A DNA stretch of 64,000 nt from Tyto alba (GCF_018691265.1 NW_024881324.1:6203730-6267729), one strand, 5' to 3'. Positions 1 to 13,979 are shown, counted from the stretch's first letter. Numbers and translations: made by a program. The notes: generated from the letters alone by a model not told the origin.

Positions 1-812
1 AATTTAACTTGTCAATCAATATGGTGAGCAAGGAAAAAGTTTCCGTAACCCAATACACTACAGTAATGTTTACTCACGTACATATGCACAGTCCCAGCAT
101 TACTCTTCAAAAACAGCTTTAAAGCCCTTTTTATTTGCATGTAAATGTAGCTACCTATGCCACTGCACCTGCAATATCTATAAGTTGACCATATATTTCA
201 TATTAGTTTAGGCAGCTATATCCCATTTACATTGGCATTTTTGGTAATGGTATTTTTGCCTTTTCTCTGCGTGATCTAGAATGGCCTGGATTATGCATAG
301 AACTAGCATGGATTATTGCAATTCCTTTTCTAAAAAAGGAATTATTTTCTTCAAAGCTTGTCTGTACTAAACTTACCATCTACCTTTTCAAGAGGGGCAG
401 TCTCTGTCTTTGGTTAGCTGATGGGCTTGATCTAGTTATGAATTGCTTACAGTTTCAGCTTTTCCAGTATTGTGTTTGCTTTATTATATTTAGGAGTTGG
501 AGTGCATCTTTTCCTCTGCCACAGAACTTGATACTAAGCAATGACTTACATTTTTAAATGAAATATGCTTCATCTTCCACATGCCCGACAGTTGTGTGTG
601 ACTTGCTGAATTGCTGAGCTCTCACAACAGTATCTGGAGTCCATGGGAGTACATGTAGGATGGATTTCTCTGTAAAGGAATAAAAAAATTGTAACTTTCC
701 AGTGCTTCAGATTGCTTGCCCCAATTCAGACAAAACTTGTGACCTTAATCTCTGGGTTTTTATTTTATTTTTGTAAATAAGTCTCTCTAAACAGAATTCT
801 TTCACCTTATAG

Positions 813-864
813 GGCACTTTATGAAAATAATTTCATTAACAAATGTGAGTCAGATAATGAATAG
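813..864 (+). CDS. Possible exon upstream on the plus strand
   Basis: The acceptor is TTCTTTCACCTTATAG and the donor is AATAG|GTAAGTG (strong). It is 52 nt and open in one frame with phase 1 in, 2 out. A second GTGAGT inside it (845-850) would give a 32-nt exon whose phase joins directly to 8796-8847. Short length and ambiguity keep this tentative. Confidence 0.25.
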
Positions 865-2650
865 GTAAGTGTTAAGGGAAAATCTTGCTGGAAATTAGTG
901 CTGCCATCATCAGTGCTGTGTGTGGTAAATTAGGAGCAGACTCTCAAGGAAACGAGGACAAAAAGACTCATTTGCTGCTCATTGACAGTTTGTCTTGAGC
1001 ACAGAGTAAGTTTTGTGCCCCATGCTGTTGGTTCTTCTGCCCATCTTAGCTTTTTCCCCTTTTTTGGAAAGCAACGTTCTTGTCACCATCTCTCTGCCCA
1101 CTCAAGACACCTTTCCCCAGGCTTCCCACTCCTTTCCTAATACCTTTGCATCCCTACTGCTTCCCACCCTTGGTCCCAGTCTTTGGCTAGTCAATCCTAA
1201 TCCTCTCCAAATAGACGGGTGTTTTTGCTGTCCCACTTTACACTCCCCTTCCTTCCCTCCAGTTGTGCTTTTGTCTCCTGTTGCTTGGCATCAGGCTGGT
1301 TTTTATTGTTCCAGTCTGGCCTTCAAAGTCTAGGCAGCTCCAAGCACCCAAATGTGGGTGGATTTTCACAGAGAAAGCAATAGGCACGTCTCCCAGGGAG
1401 AATGCCTCCTTCCTTGTTCTCCATCTCTACTGAGTTCTTCAAGGCACACAGGCACAAGAACATTTCCCATATTTTTAAACAGGGGTAAGGCCGAGAGCTT
1501 ACAAACACCAGAATAAAAACAATCATTAACAACAACAACTATAGAAACAAAGAGGGAAAAATTCTCCTGATGTAAATGTCTTGTGTGGAAAATACCAGCT
1601 GAGCGGTTACAATCTGGCAGGATGGTAAGCATCAGAGAACAAGGTCATGTAAAGGAAAAGTTCTGAGAATCTTTAACAGAGTTACCTGCGTATAATTCCT
1701 ACGCCTATGCCACATCCAGATTTGTATGTGTATACCTTCATATAATTGGGAAAAGAATGACTTTATTATGCATATCTTTTATTTATGAGCAATAATAACA
1801 TGCTAAATCTGTATTTGGGAAATACATGTACGTAACTTGGGGGAATTTTGACCACTAGCTAATGCACGAAGGTTATAAAATTGACTACCCCAAAGAATTT
1901 TTAGTGTCAGTGGTACTGCGGGGATGCCAGGGGCAAAAAATAAAATATAGGTTACAAGGGGTATCATAAATGTGTAAAAAAGACTGGATACCTAAACATA
2001 GTAATTTTTTTTTGTTTATTTATAAAGCATTAAAATGTTGTCTTAATTTGGTACTGAAAAATTCCCTACCTTCCTACTGTCTTGGATTTGGAGAGGTCCT
2101 TTCATCTTCCACTACAGCAGTGGCCCAGGGATTCTTGGCAGGTACATTCTTTTAAACAGATAGCTTATCTTATTTGTAGATGAGTAGTCCACTTTCTTCC
2201 ACAATTTCTGCACATTCATAACAACAGGCTGGAAAATATTTGCATTACTATTAATTTAGCCACACTATCTATCATGAAAAAAAACAGTGTCATTGTGCAA
2301 AGCACTGTATGAAGGGAAAACAAAAGATCTACACTTCGGAGTTGATTTTTACCTGACAGAAGAACAGTCACTAACTATTTGAGAAAGCAATGTGCCATTT
2401 TGAGATACTCAGAGAAGATAATTTTTAAAAAAACACAGAAAAAATAAAGCTATAAACTATAAGCTGAAAGATTCACATTATATATGCAACCCAGTTTTTT
2501 AACAAGCACACTGCAATTCTCTTATCTATTTTTATCAAAAATGCAAATGTACTTGTAGTGATGAATTGCTGATTGTATTTAAAAGAAAGTTTATTTCTCC
2601 CCCAGAAATATAACTGTGGTGTCAGGCCCTGATTAGGTGTTAGAAAAAAA

Positions 2651-2719
2651 ATTATTATTATTGTTAATAATATAAAAAATAATAACAACAACAACAACCA
2701 CCACCACCATCATCATCAC
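2651..2719. repeat. Compound trinucleotide repeat
   Basis: ATT units, an interrupted AAT/ATA patch, then AAC, ACC and ATC units succeed one another, each unit differing from the next by one base. Confidence 0.9.
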
Positions 2720-3235
2720 CAATCACTCCTGGAACATTCATAAATTTTCATGTAGCAGAATGTAATTTAATTTGCATTTAAGTCTTGTACAGACTCCTGT
2801 CTGCCAGTGCCAGTTTTTAAAGATCCTTGTGTCTTCTACAAAGATTGAAGAATTTACCAGGCCTGGGTTGGAGTGACTTCTAGAAATGAGGTAGCCAATA
2901 TTCTGTATATTTATCAGTGGTCACTTAAGTATAATGCAAACAGATCTTTCACGCTTATGTAACAACATACCATGTAGACAGAGAAGCTTCTGGATTTTCA
3001 TTTGAATGACTCACAGGAAGTTACTCATTTTCATTACACACAAATGGAACACTGCATTTTTAAGAGACATATTTGAAATAAGAAGATCTAGAAAATAAAT
3101 GAATGTATCCTGGAATATCAGAAGTAGAGAAACTTGTTGATTTAGACAGATGTACAATTTACACCACAAGAATTGGTGGACATTCCTATTATGTGTATAT
3201 GTTTTTTTAAATTATTGTAACTAAAAGTTGGCCAG

Positions 3236-3301
3236 TTTTTTTGTTTTGTTTTGTTTGTAACTGTAAAGGTTGGGCTGCTTTTTTGTTTTGTTTTGTTTTT
3301 T
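3236..3301. repeat. Paired (TTTTG)n tracts
   Basis: Two TTTTG-type tracts (3236-3257 and 3279-3301) are separated by 21 bp of unique sequence. No attached retroelement body is recognisable. Confidence 0.8.
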
Positions 3302-6300
3302 AAAAAGGTGACTATGAACTTAATCGGGGCTGTGAGCTCATTTAAATTCCTTCACAGTCCAGGTTTAATCAATATTGTTGTATCTGCCTGAGAAAACTAT
3401 TTAAATGAGTGAGCTGAAATTGAAGTTAGATGAAGGTACATGGTGATTTTTGCACAATTAGGAATTCAATTTGCACTGATGATGGACAAATATCTATTAT
3501 TATCTAGTTATTGCAGAAGTTCCTGTCACCAAGTTTCTTCATAGTATGATACATTTACTCTTTTCCCCCATCTTTAAAGATTTATTGCCATTTGCAAATT
3601 ATTTTCATTTAATATTCTTCCCTACTCCCAAATAGGTTTATTCATTTTTCTGACAATTAATCTATATAAACACTATAGAGGCTAATGAAAAGGTATTTAA
3701 TAGCTTCCCAAATATTACATTTTCCTGTTGGATTAAAATGTAGTCTACTTACTTCAAAAATTGTTACAATCAAATGACAGAGACAGAAGGAGGACCCGCC
3801 AGAAATTCAAACTAGTTTGACACAAAGAGAGATCAGAAATCATGGATTAATGCCTCTTTTTAATGATATTTTCAACACTGATGACCACTAGAGTCTTGCT
3901 ACCAATTTCATTCTTTGAAGCTCAGTTTGCTAGTTAAATTATGAATCCTTTCAGACTTGGGAAACTACTTGAAGCTAACTTTTGATCTTGCCTGTCCCTT
4001 TGCATCACAGCAAAGACATGAAACGGTCTTAAGTAGAACCTGGATATTATAACTTTAGATAAAATCTAGTATAGTATAGAGAGCACTAGGAGTGGAACAT
4101 GGGGTGCAGGACAGAGACATGAGGCAGAAGTTAGAAGAGATGGGCCTAAAATCTGATCTTCTTCATTGTTTCTCAAGAATAATCCTCAGCAGGGTTCTCT
4201 ACCTAGTGTATGTCAAATCATCTCTTTGAGTCCCTGCTGATCTTCTAGTTTTCACTCATGACCTCTTCAACATCTGCAAAGGTGTTAAAACTTAACTGAG
4301 AGACACCTTTGCCTTCATCTACCTGAGCTCTACTGAGCACTGATCGTATCCAACGCGTTAAATTTCCTCCCATATTGTAGCTGCATTTTCACTGTGCACA
4401 GCCTTCAGAAACACACAATAACCTGCCACTTAGAGTAGTTTTAGTTTGTTTCTCCTCCCTGGAAATTGTAGTTTCACTTTCAAAAGCTAAATCAAGAGGT
4501 ATTAATTTACAAGCGATAGTAAAAGTTTACCAAGTCCCAACTGTTGACTGGGTGCTACTGGGTTGGGCAGACTGGACTTCACAGAGGGAAAACACCTTCC
4601 TCAACAGTCCCTTGTCACTTGTTCAACAGACAAATTATGGTGTCCTCCTAAGAGCTACATATGAGGAGAAATAACAATTCCTCATCAGAAACCTGTCCTT
4701 CTAAACCAGACCGTAGCACTATTAAAAAGCTCATTTGTATTCCCCAAGTAGAAGTCAAAAAGTAAAGGGGAAAAAAAGTAAAAATTGGCAGCTGTCTCAT
4801 AAGCATCACGGCTAGTATCCCAGTGGCAACTTCAGACAGAAAGAATTTGAAATTGCTTTCTTACTGATGTGAGCTTCTTTTATTCTTAAAAACTTACTGA
4901 GGCCTTCAGGCTTGTAGCTTCAGTTAGCTGTTAGTTGAAAGAGCGACTGAATACAGTAGCTAGTAACTATAAGTAAGAAGGGGTTAAAAAGGAAGAAGGG
5001 AAAAAACAAATTCATAAAATGATGAATTAAAGTGAACCGAAAAATTGAGTATTATATTTTTAACTGTTTCACATTATTTTTACTACATCTTTGCACAACT
5101 TGATTTTGGTCAGCAACAAAACTTGAAAAATATGGAAATGGCTCTTTACCTAAATTTCTCTAATTTGCTTCTGTGGCCACCTGGGCTGCTGCAGCTTTTC
5201 AGCAAGTGGAGTGAAGCCTGTTACAGCCAGCTCACACAATAGCGCTTCTCCTTGAAGAGCAAAGTGGGGAGGTTGTACGTGCCCTTTGCCTCCACATGGT
5301 ACAGCCACATTCCTCCAGTATCTGGTCAAGTACACTTACCTATGTGATTTCTCATATATTGTTCTGTTTTGACATATTTTCATAATATTTGATGAGCAAG
5401 TACCAATGGTAAGCTAATACCTATGCATGCTGCAGTTGATAATACAATTTCCTCCATAATAAATCTTTTGTAAGTGGGCTTACAGAGAGTACAAATGATA
5501 AATAATTTATTAATAAAAACCCATTCATAATTATATACAAATGTGTACACATGCACTTGCAAATAGGAAATTTTAACATGACTTTAACCTACGCATACGC
5601 AATCATTTCACCTTGTTTACAATAGGGTTCTGTCACTTGTTTATATTTTAACACTGATATGGTAATACCTCTATTTTGCCTTTGCAATGTTTTGTTTTTC
5701 TTTCTGCTGCTTGGCTTTGCTGATGGGAGAATGTAGATTAGTTTTTAAATAACTGTAATTCTTCAGATGGCATAGTGGTATACCACAGATCTGAATTTCA
5801 AGAGCCATTACAGTGTTGGGTGAACCATATTTATTAGCTATTAATAGTGAGACTATTACAGGCATCAGAAGCTGCACAAGAAAACCTTAAGAAGTACTTT
5901 AATGTTGGGTTTCTAGGCTAAACTCCTGACTGCAATCTCAGCAAATTCTTTCTGTGTTTGTGAAAATTAGTTTCATAACATTTTCCTTATTTTCTTTGGA
6001 CACCCTTCCTGAATTTTAAGTTATTCTTCTGACTCAAGTATGTTTGTTTTATGTTTGCTTCTTTCTGTCTGATATTCAGATTCCATCTTTTCATGGTGAT
6101 CATCAGCTTTTTTCTTTTTCCTAATACTGTTTTAGACTAACAGCAAACGCTCATCTGAGGAACTCAGGAGCCAAATTTGGCCAGATTGGTATAAATAGAC
6201 AGACATTATTTTCCAGCTGTCTCCCATTGCTGTCCATGCATGCTAGAAAAACTGTTGTCTAGAACTTTAAAGACTAAAAGAAGACAAAACAGAAGTAGTA

Positions 6301-8795
6301 GAAAGATACACTATAAAACCCAAGAAAATTAGCATGTGACAAATTGCATCTTTCCGTTAAAAAGGATTAGCTTTTAACCACCAAAGTACAATGTGATACC
6401 TATTTATCAAGTTAAATTGTTTTCTTGTTGCAAAGCACAAACTTAATTACAGAGATCATCTACATATGGATGGCATTTGCTTAAGCAATATTTCCAACAC
6501 CGTATGTATAAATATGGCTTACTTTCATTTTTTTTTTAACCCCATGCTTTCAGAAAACAGTCAAACATAATGTTGGAAACAATCTCCTGTATGATCAAAA
6601 TACAGTCGTTTGCTTACCCAGGGAACTAGGCCTGCAGCATTTTCCATGAATGTAACAATCTTGATCATTAAATAGTTTGAGCTGTTACTTTTTTGTCCCT
6701 GTTATTTGTATTAAAAAACTGCTCTAGAACCTCACCACTTTTAGGGTCAGGAACCTTCTAATTTCCAGCCTAAATTTACTCATGGCCAAATTACACCCAT
6801 CTGTTCTTGTGCCAACATTGTTTGTTAGAGTAAATACTTCTTTTCCTTGCCTACTGTTTACCACCCTATTGTGTTTTTAGAGAATAATTATTTCCTGTAT
6901 CAGCTTTTGTTTCTGCTAGACTAAACAAGGAAAAATTTTGCAGCCTTGCTCTTAAAATGACTTGTCTCTGGTAATCTCTGCAGCTCTTTACTTTACCTGT
7001 TTCATCTTCCATGAACATGATGAAAAAAACCTGTGTGCGAACTCTCAGGTGCCCTAAGTAATGGCACAGATATTTTCCTTTTCTCTGCTAAGAAATAGCT
7101 TAACTGTTTCTTCCTCAGATGCCATTTGCTTTTTCATGGTTGTATCCCACTGGCAGCTCAATAACCCTGCAGTCAGCTAATATGCATACCTAGATCCATT
7201 TCCTACGTTGTTTACAATTGATATGCTCCTAGTTCACAGCAGATTTTTTTATTAATCCTGGAGTGCATGTCTCCACTGCCAACACCGCATGTTTAAGAGT
7301 AAGTTTAGCAGTGTGTATTTTTAATGTGCTTCTTCCAAGGGTAACACATGTTTTGGTTAAATTGATGCCAAAGGTAACAGAAAAAGGAATAATGTTGGGA
7401 GACAAAGGGAAGTACTCAGCACACTGACAGCACCAGGTGCGATGCGTTAAGGAAGGAGAAATTTTCACAAGTGCTTCAGGGTAAGATGATAGAATGTAAA
7501 GGTTTGAGCATGGTATGGTGTGTGCAGTACCTTAGGAAATTCTTTTTCAGTCTCGCATACTCACAGCTGCTCAAATACTGTGTTTTAGTTGGGGAAAAGG
7601 TTCTTGGCTGCATTAGAGCAGGAGCTCCCAAAGGCACCCACATAATGTTTCAAGGTGGCACAGAAGGCGTGCGGGGGGACGTGCAGCCCAACATCTCCTC
7701 CCCAGAGTCGTGGGGGAAAAGGTTTCTGGGGTGCATTTGCTGCCCAAGCAGCCGAATGTCTTTTCTGGTGTGTATCTGGAGCTCGGTACACAGCTGGCAG
7801 CTACTGTGTCTACCACAGTAATAGAAAAGAAAACAATGGTGGTATCTAAAGCAAATGAATTTGGAGAATCTGTACTAGAGTGCTCTGTAGTGGTAGTATT
7901 CTTCATAAGCCATTCCCTAGAAATCACACCACTGCAGAACTGTCTTTTTACTTGGCTTTGCTTATTTTTTAAAGGTGGCATAGCAATTCAAGACTTGAGA
8001 CTTTACAGAGTCTGTATCTTTGAAGTAGCAGTGCGATATTTTCTTTACATGAGTGTTTCAAAATAATTAGGATTATTACATCAATACCTGTAGAGTTGTT
8101 CACAGTAAAAAAGCTTTGATACTACCTCGTTGTAAAGGTTCCATTTAAGGGCCGTACATTTTGGAATGAAGACTATATAACCTCTAGGTTTTAAAAGACA
8201 ATGACATTTTCAGAAGCATGTTAATTACTTTGGACTGAAAGTTCAACTAGCTAGGAGTTTGGAAACTTTGAATCCTTAAGGAGAGGATTGAAATTTCCTT
8301 ATCTTGTCATGGAAGCCAGCAATTTATAAAACACCTTTACTTGTACAATTGTAGAAAGCAGAAGACTAGTGTATTTCCACACTTACTAGCAAGAACTTCA
8401 CCACTTATTAGAAAGATGAACTAAGTTTTTGAGGTTTTTTTTTTTTAGACACAGAAAGATTATTCAAAAATGTGATTTTTTTTTTTTTAAATATTTTGCA
8501 TAAGTGCCTGGATGAGGAAATTTCTTCAAAAGAGTTATCTGCTAGGGCATGCAGCTTTAAAGAATTCTTTAAAAAATCTTTTTGACAGTTTAGAATTTGA
8601 TGGGAATCTGCTTACTGGGAGGGGAATCTGTATCCATTCAGGATTATTTTATTAAGTTATTAAAAGGTAGTTTTACTTAATGTGCCCTCTTGACTATTGC
8701 TATATAATGCCTTCTTTGATGCTGAAGTGGTGAAGTGAACATATTAACTTTTTGGTGCCTTATTAGTAATGTTTAATATGTTGTATTCTGTTTAG

Positions 8796-8847
8796 GGCAT
8801 CCCTGTGGAGCTGATAGCTGTCGACTGATGACTGCTATATTAAGCAG
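8796..8847 (+). CDS. Internal exon of a plus-strand gene
   Basis: This block has 52 nt, phase 1 in and 2 out. The acceptor is TTGTATTCTGTTTAG and the donor is AGCAG|GTAAGC, both good. Two frames have stops; the open one reads HPCGADSCRLMTAILS. Joining to 12017-12098 makes one continuous frame to a TAA. I do not recognise the protein. Upstream exons should lie left of 8796; the best candidate is 813-864, which would need a linking exon or its alternative internal donor. Confidence 0.45.
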
Positions 8848-11800
8848 GTAAGCTTTGAACATCTTTCAGTGGTAACATAATGGCTTTCACCAAAGCAGGA
8901 AGAAGCCTTGATATTTTTTATTTTGTTAAGCTGAGTTTGGAAGGCTTTGATTTTATAAATCCCAGGAGCTGCGACTTAAGTAAGCCTAGCAAATGCAAAT
9001 AGTGGCTTCATAACTAAATGAATTGATATTTCTGTCAGAAGAGTTTATTTCTCTTGACCCGTAATTCACTATCTTTTTAGAAATACTTGTGATGTGTTCA
9101 GACATCAGAAACTTGCAGGCCTCCACTGCAGCAGGGTGAAACCAAATGATCATTCTGACTTGACAAGATTAATTTCAAATCGGTCCTTATCCCTTAACTT
9201 CCTTCTTTCTTTTTTGCTAGCTGTAGTTAGTAAGTGTATTTGTTAAACCGGGACAAAGCTTTGTCATTAGTCTCTTCTGTTTAGACAATGACAGACTTAT
9301 TGTGTTGCTAAAGGAAAGGGATTTGCAAAGTACTTTACAAAGAGAAACATGTCACTGAAAGTAAAACATGTAGTGGATGGTAATACTATCCTACTGATTT
9401 TAATCTGTTAGAGGTGTTAGGCTAATTAAGAAAGAATTAAACTACACATGATAGATACCAGTCACATTGCTTAATGTACTGCTGGAGGATACACAGAACC
9501 ACAGGGGTGATGAAAGCATTGCAAGAGCATATACAGAAGATAAATGAAATACAATTGCTGCATGCACGTATAGTGAGGTTTGAAGGTAAACATGGTATAC
9601 TGGTTTGACAAGATGTTCTTTTACACAGTATAATTTTGCGATTAATACAGATTCTATATAGAAAATATTTGTTATTTAAAATAGCTTGGGGTGGGTGTCA
9701 GTGAAGGGCAAGGCATCACCTTTCAGCAATTACTTATATGGGAAATTTTTTTATTATTCTCTTAATATAAAATAATTCTTTTTCCTTTTGTGCAGTACCT
9801 TCTGGTGCCATTTAAAAATTAAAATCAATAACATTTTTCCAAGCTAGGAAAATTTATGTTTCTATGACAAGCTGGCCTCTTCAGTAATTTAATATAACAT
9901 ACTGCTTGACATCTACATGAAGAAGCATTCAAAAAGTATTTTCTATGTAAAATAGGGAGAAATTTTTTTCTAAGTTATTTCCATTTCTTGTGTTGGGTTC
10001 CTTTCCATTAAATTTCTTGGAGCTCTGACTCAGGGTGAAATAGATCTGTTGTTTCCTAAAAGAAGATTTATTAGTATGGAGACATAGAGGAAAAAGTTGG
10101 GTCAAGGCATGCAAATTTTGGTCGTCTTCTCCATAGTTTTATAATGTTTTCTTTACACAGTCAAGTCACATAAATCCGTTAGATCACCTAATTAGATAGC
10201 TCAGTACCATAACATTGGTGAGATTAATCTGTTTTAAGAGAAGAGGGTTAAGGTGTATGTACAGCAGAAGGGTATGACAAGTTTCAGTTTCTCATTGTAA
10301 GGCACGCCATGTTGATTCAAGAGCGAAAGTGGGGAAAAAAAAAAAAAATCACTCTGGGAATTAGGGTGGGACAGCCCCCCCCCCCCACCTTGCTCCAGCT
10401 CTGGCTTCTGCTTCCCCTCTGGTCTGAGGTGGGAGTGGTTTAAAATAATGGGGTCTACAATACAAAAGGCTTTTGGCAATTTGTTCCTGCTTCAAAGTAG
10501 TTTAATACTTAGTGCAACTCTATAGCCGGTGAGGATTTTCCTGCCTTTCAAGTAACTCCTTAAAATCAGGTGTTTCAGGGCATATCTTAACTTGTGCAGA
10601 TGACTAGAGTGTTGTATGCGATTAGTGGTTGACTTGTGGATTAAGAGAAGGTGATAGGTGTGCGGTGCACGGTGCATGTACGTGACTGTTGAAATGACGC
10701 AGTAGGTCACAAATATGCTCCCACGTCCACTACCCACACGTTTCGTGTTTCTTCACACACAGAACTACAATAGGCAGGGCTGCTTTAGGAGGCTGTTTGG
10801 GATCTTAAGGGAGCAAGTAGTCCTAGGTGGAGCTGGGAAGTGAAGGAAACTGTACCAACTGGGAGCCAAACAGCAGTAATGCAGGAGCAATGGGGAGACT
10901 CGTGAAGGTTTATAATATCATAGGTTACTGTAATTATTAAAGAAATAGGAAATAAATAATCAATTCCTCCCTTACAAGCACTTTATGTAAGTATATGAGG
11001 CATCTGCAAGTTGGTGGAGTAGAAAGGGAGATAAGGCTGTTCACGCTCTGCGCTCGAGCTGGATGTGGGTTACTCCCTTTCAGGTGGGTGGTCTGAGCTT
11101 CAGGTGATGGGAGTGGTTCCATGGTTTTTGAAGTTTTAGTTTTTCTCCTTTTTTCATCTTCCTCCTGGCGTATTGCTCTGCTTTCTCATAAACGGTGTCA
11201 CTAGTAGCGCATTAACCAGAGGTCTCAGCACGGCTGTTCTCATTTTGCTACCATAGTATATACTTACCCTGGGTCACCATGCTTGCTTTTGCATTACCTG
11301 TTTTCCTCTCTATCTGAGCTTCAGTTGAACAGACTGTTCATTTTAGAAACACTACCAAAAACAAGAGAGATGAAAAAAACCTTACCTTTATAAATCACTC
11401 CCAAGTTCACCTCCAAATTGGAATTTGCTCTTTCTTTTTTCCAATCCTGTGACTCCATTTTCAGCTTTGCCGAGCCTTTGCAGGCTTTGTGTCACTACCA
11501 GAGTCCTGGAAAGTGGATTAGTGTAAGTAAGAATAGACTCTTAGAGATTTTCAATGTGAACATCCAGATTGAAAGTCCTTTTAACAAATTTAATCAGTTT
11601 AATTAAGAAAAAAAGAATCTTCCAAACCATTTTGCCTTTAGTAGCAGCACAAAAAAACCCAAGTGCTCAAACAAGAAAAGAGCAAATCCACTTATAAGCA
11701 TAAAATGTTAAGAGAAAAATTACTTTCTAAATAATATGTGTAAGTGCTATACACATGAACGTTGAGTATATATTCCCTTAAAAGCATCTAGTAAGGAATT

Positions 11801-12016
11801 AAAATATCCATTTGCATTTTACTCTTGCACATAGGTTTATTAAGATAATATATGTATCTTTTTGTATGCTGAGCCATTGCTTTGCCTCTGCCTCAGCCTG
11901 TCCGAGGTGTATGAATATTGACTGTTTAATGTACACCCCATGGTGTATTATTGCTTACTTAAAGCATAATACTGCATGACCTTGTTTTTTCTGTTAATTA
12001 TATTTTTCCCTTGTAG
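8848..12016 (+). other. Probable intron of the plus-strand gene
   Basis: Bounded by the GTAAGC donor and TTTTTCCCTTGTAG acceptor. It holds A14 (about 10335) and C12 (about 10375) runs and nothing else I recognise. Confidence 0.4.
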
Positions 12017-12098
12017 GAAAGTAAGTTTACTCATTCTGAATCATGCCAAACCGCATAATCTGGAAAGGAATATTGTGGCTCTACTTGGAAAGTACTAA
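12017..12098 (+). CDS. Terminal exon of a plus-strand gene
   Basis: The acceptor is ATATTTTTCCCTTGTAG. Joined in phase to 8796-8847 it reads KVSLLILNHAKPHNLERNIV then ALLGKY and TAA at 12096-12098. The segment is helix-like and has the look of a genuine C-terminus. The 3' UTR would run to the AATAAA at 12554. A GTAAGT just inside the exon (12021-12026) could compete as a donor. The family is unknown. Confidence 0.48.
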
Positions 12099-12553
12099 TT
12101 GGGCTTCAGCCATCACTGGGAAAGCTGTATAGTCTTTTATTATTTTAACTGGCCAAATGCCCTTTGTTACCACATTAACAGTCTCCCTATGGTGCCTGTA
12201 ACTTTGATATTATTTTCACTTTTTACGCTAAATTTGACCAGATGAAAGACACAAACCCTCCAATTTTGAAATAAAAAAAAATAGCATGTTTTGTTAATCC
12301 TGTATTTCAGAGGCAAAGCCTGTGAAAATGATAACCTATGTCTGCTGGCCAAAGTTTTTGTTCAGTGAAACCACCCTGCTAGCTATGCTCATTGGCAAGA
12401 GAAAAGATAATATTTTGGTATCTTTAATTTCTCCATTTTGGAGCAGAAGTTTTGCTTGTGTCATCATTTAAATCATGCATGTTAACATCAGACTGGCAAA
12501 CAATACTGCACTTTATAAAGACCTCAGTTTGGATGGTATCACTGCAGTGTTGC

Positions 12554-12559
12554 AATAAA
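12554..12559 (+). terminator. Candidate poly(A) signal (AATAAA)
   Basis: The canonical AATAAA lies 456 nt past the TAA at 12098. An earlier AATAAA at 12270-12275 heads an A-run and is a second candidate. Confidence 0.35.
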
Positions 12560-13891
12560 GCTATTTTAGACCATTAAACACAACCTAGGTCACTTACTGC
12601 CCACGAGCTATTGCAGGTGCTCTGGGCTGTGCTGCTGAAGAACTGCTTTGAAAGTCCTAAAGAAGACACTGAATCAAATATGTAGGTGCCTTTTAGTGTG
12701 ACGTCACTGGGAGCTAAAGACGCAAAACACCTCAAAAGGTTGGGCTCTCACTCACGGGCCTTTGGCCCTCATCTCTTGAGACAGAGATCAGCAAATGGTA
12801 ACTTAGTTCCAGTCCTTAGCAAATGAGGAGGGACGGCCTCTGGCAGGGGACAGGACCACTGGCATTTCTAAGAGACAGAAAGCGGTCACCTAAAGCGCGA
12901 GGCTAAGCCAGACACACTTCCCACGCTGAGAACACCTGATTCAAAACACGTACAGGGAACGTTCTCTCTCCAGCTTGATCTCTGACTGCAAGCTTTAATT
13001 TCTGCTGAAACAGAAAGGGTGTTCTCATCATGTCTAAGAACATTTAAGAATGTCTTTCTCAATTTCCAGGTAACCTGAAGCCTGAGTGGTTACAGGCATG
13101 TTGGATCCCACACCTTGGCAGAGGATTATTTCTGCATATGTTCCGGGACAGCTCAGCACTAAAGACTTACATGGAAAAAAAAATAATAAATCTTGATTTG
13201 GAAACAATTTGTGTGGAACCCTTGAAGGTTTCAAGGATTTCTTAAAGTCCTCAAGGGTCAAGACAAGCAAATTGATCAGGGTAAAGCTAGGTTTCAGGTC
13301 TTTGCTTGTCTAGACGTAAAGCCTCTTTCACTAAAAGGGAGCATGGGGAAAGACAAGGAAGTATTTAAAACAAGAATTTCATTCATTTGTGCATTACTGT
13401 AATTATATTACTGTCTTAAATGCTCTGACGTTGATGGTGCTTGTGACCTTCCCAGTGTGTTTTGTAAGGGGGACAATATAACCTTGAACTACCCCAAAAC
13501 AGAACTGGGCCCTTCCATCTATCAGAGCTGTCTTAGGCAATTCAGCGAACACCGTAATGGCTCCTTTATAGCCCTCTAACTTGTATTTGATAGTGTAGTG
13601 CATGTCCCAAGGAAAATGGGGATAGTACCTGTATTTTTCCTACTTACTGCTGTTGCAACAGCTTGATGTAAAAGCTGATAACTAAATAAATTGTGCATTT
13701 TGTTAGCAGGACCCAGATCAACAGCCGCACTAATGATATTGCAATTATACCAGGGATGCAAGTTTGCTTTTAAATACATTTCACTTGGCATCTCCAATAT
13801 GTGAATTTAGAAAAAAAAAAAAAAGTATTTTTTCAGGTTTTAATTTTCTTCAGAAGCATATAATAATTCACTGCCTTTTCTTCTCCTTCAG

Positions 13892-13979
13892 GTTAGCTCT
13901 CATTGCTCTGGATACAGCTACACATACATATCTTTTGGCTGAAGTCTTCTTGCTTGCTGAACAGCTAGAGCCTTCCAGG
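13892..13979 (+). CDS. Possible alternative exon of the plus-strand gene
   Basis: This block has 88 nt. The acceptor is excellent (TTTTCTTCTCCTTCAG) and the donor is CCAGG|GTATGT. It is open in the phase that the 8796-8847 donor supplies, reading LALIALDTATHTYLLAEVFL then LAEQLEPSR, a clear amphipathic helix. Because 12017-12098 contains a stop, this block would be used instead of it, not after it. If the donor is skipped, a TAA follows four codons later (13992-13994). Confidence 0.38.

Larger units (their letters stand above)
865..8795. other. Non-coding stretch, left side
   Basis: AT-rich sequence with no exon I can support. It contains the compound trinucleotide tract at 2651 and the TTTTG tracts at 3236. 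A GC-richer island of about 230 bp at 7580-7810 has overlapping open frames on both strands, but no recognised family or splice signals. It would be an intron if 813-864 is a real exon. Confidence 0.5.
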
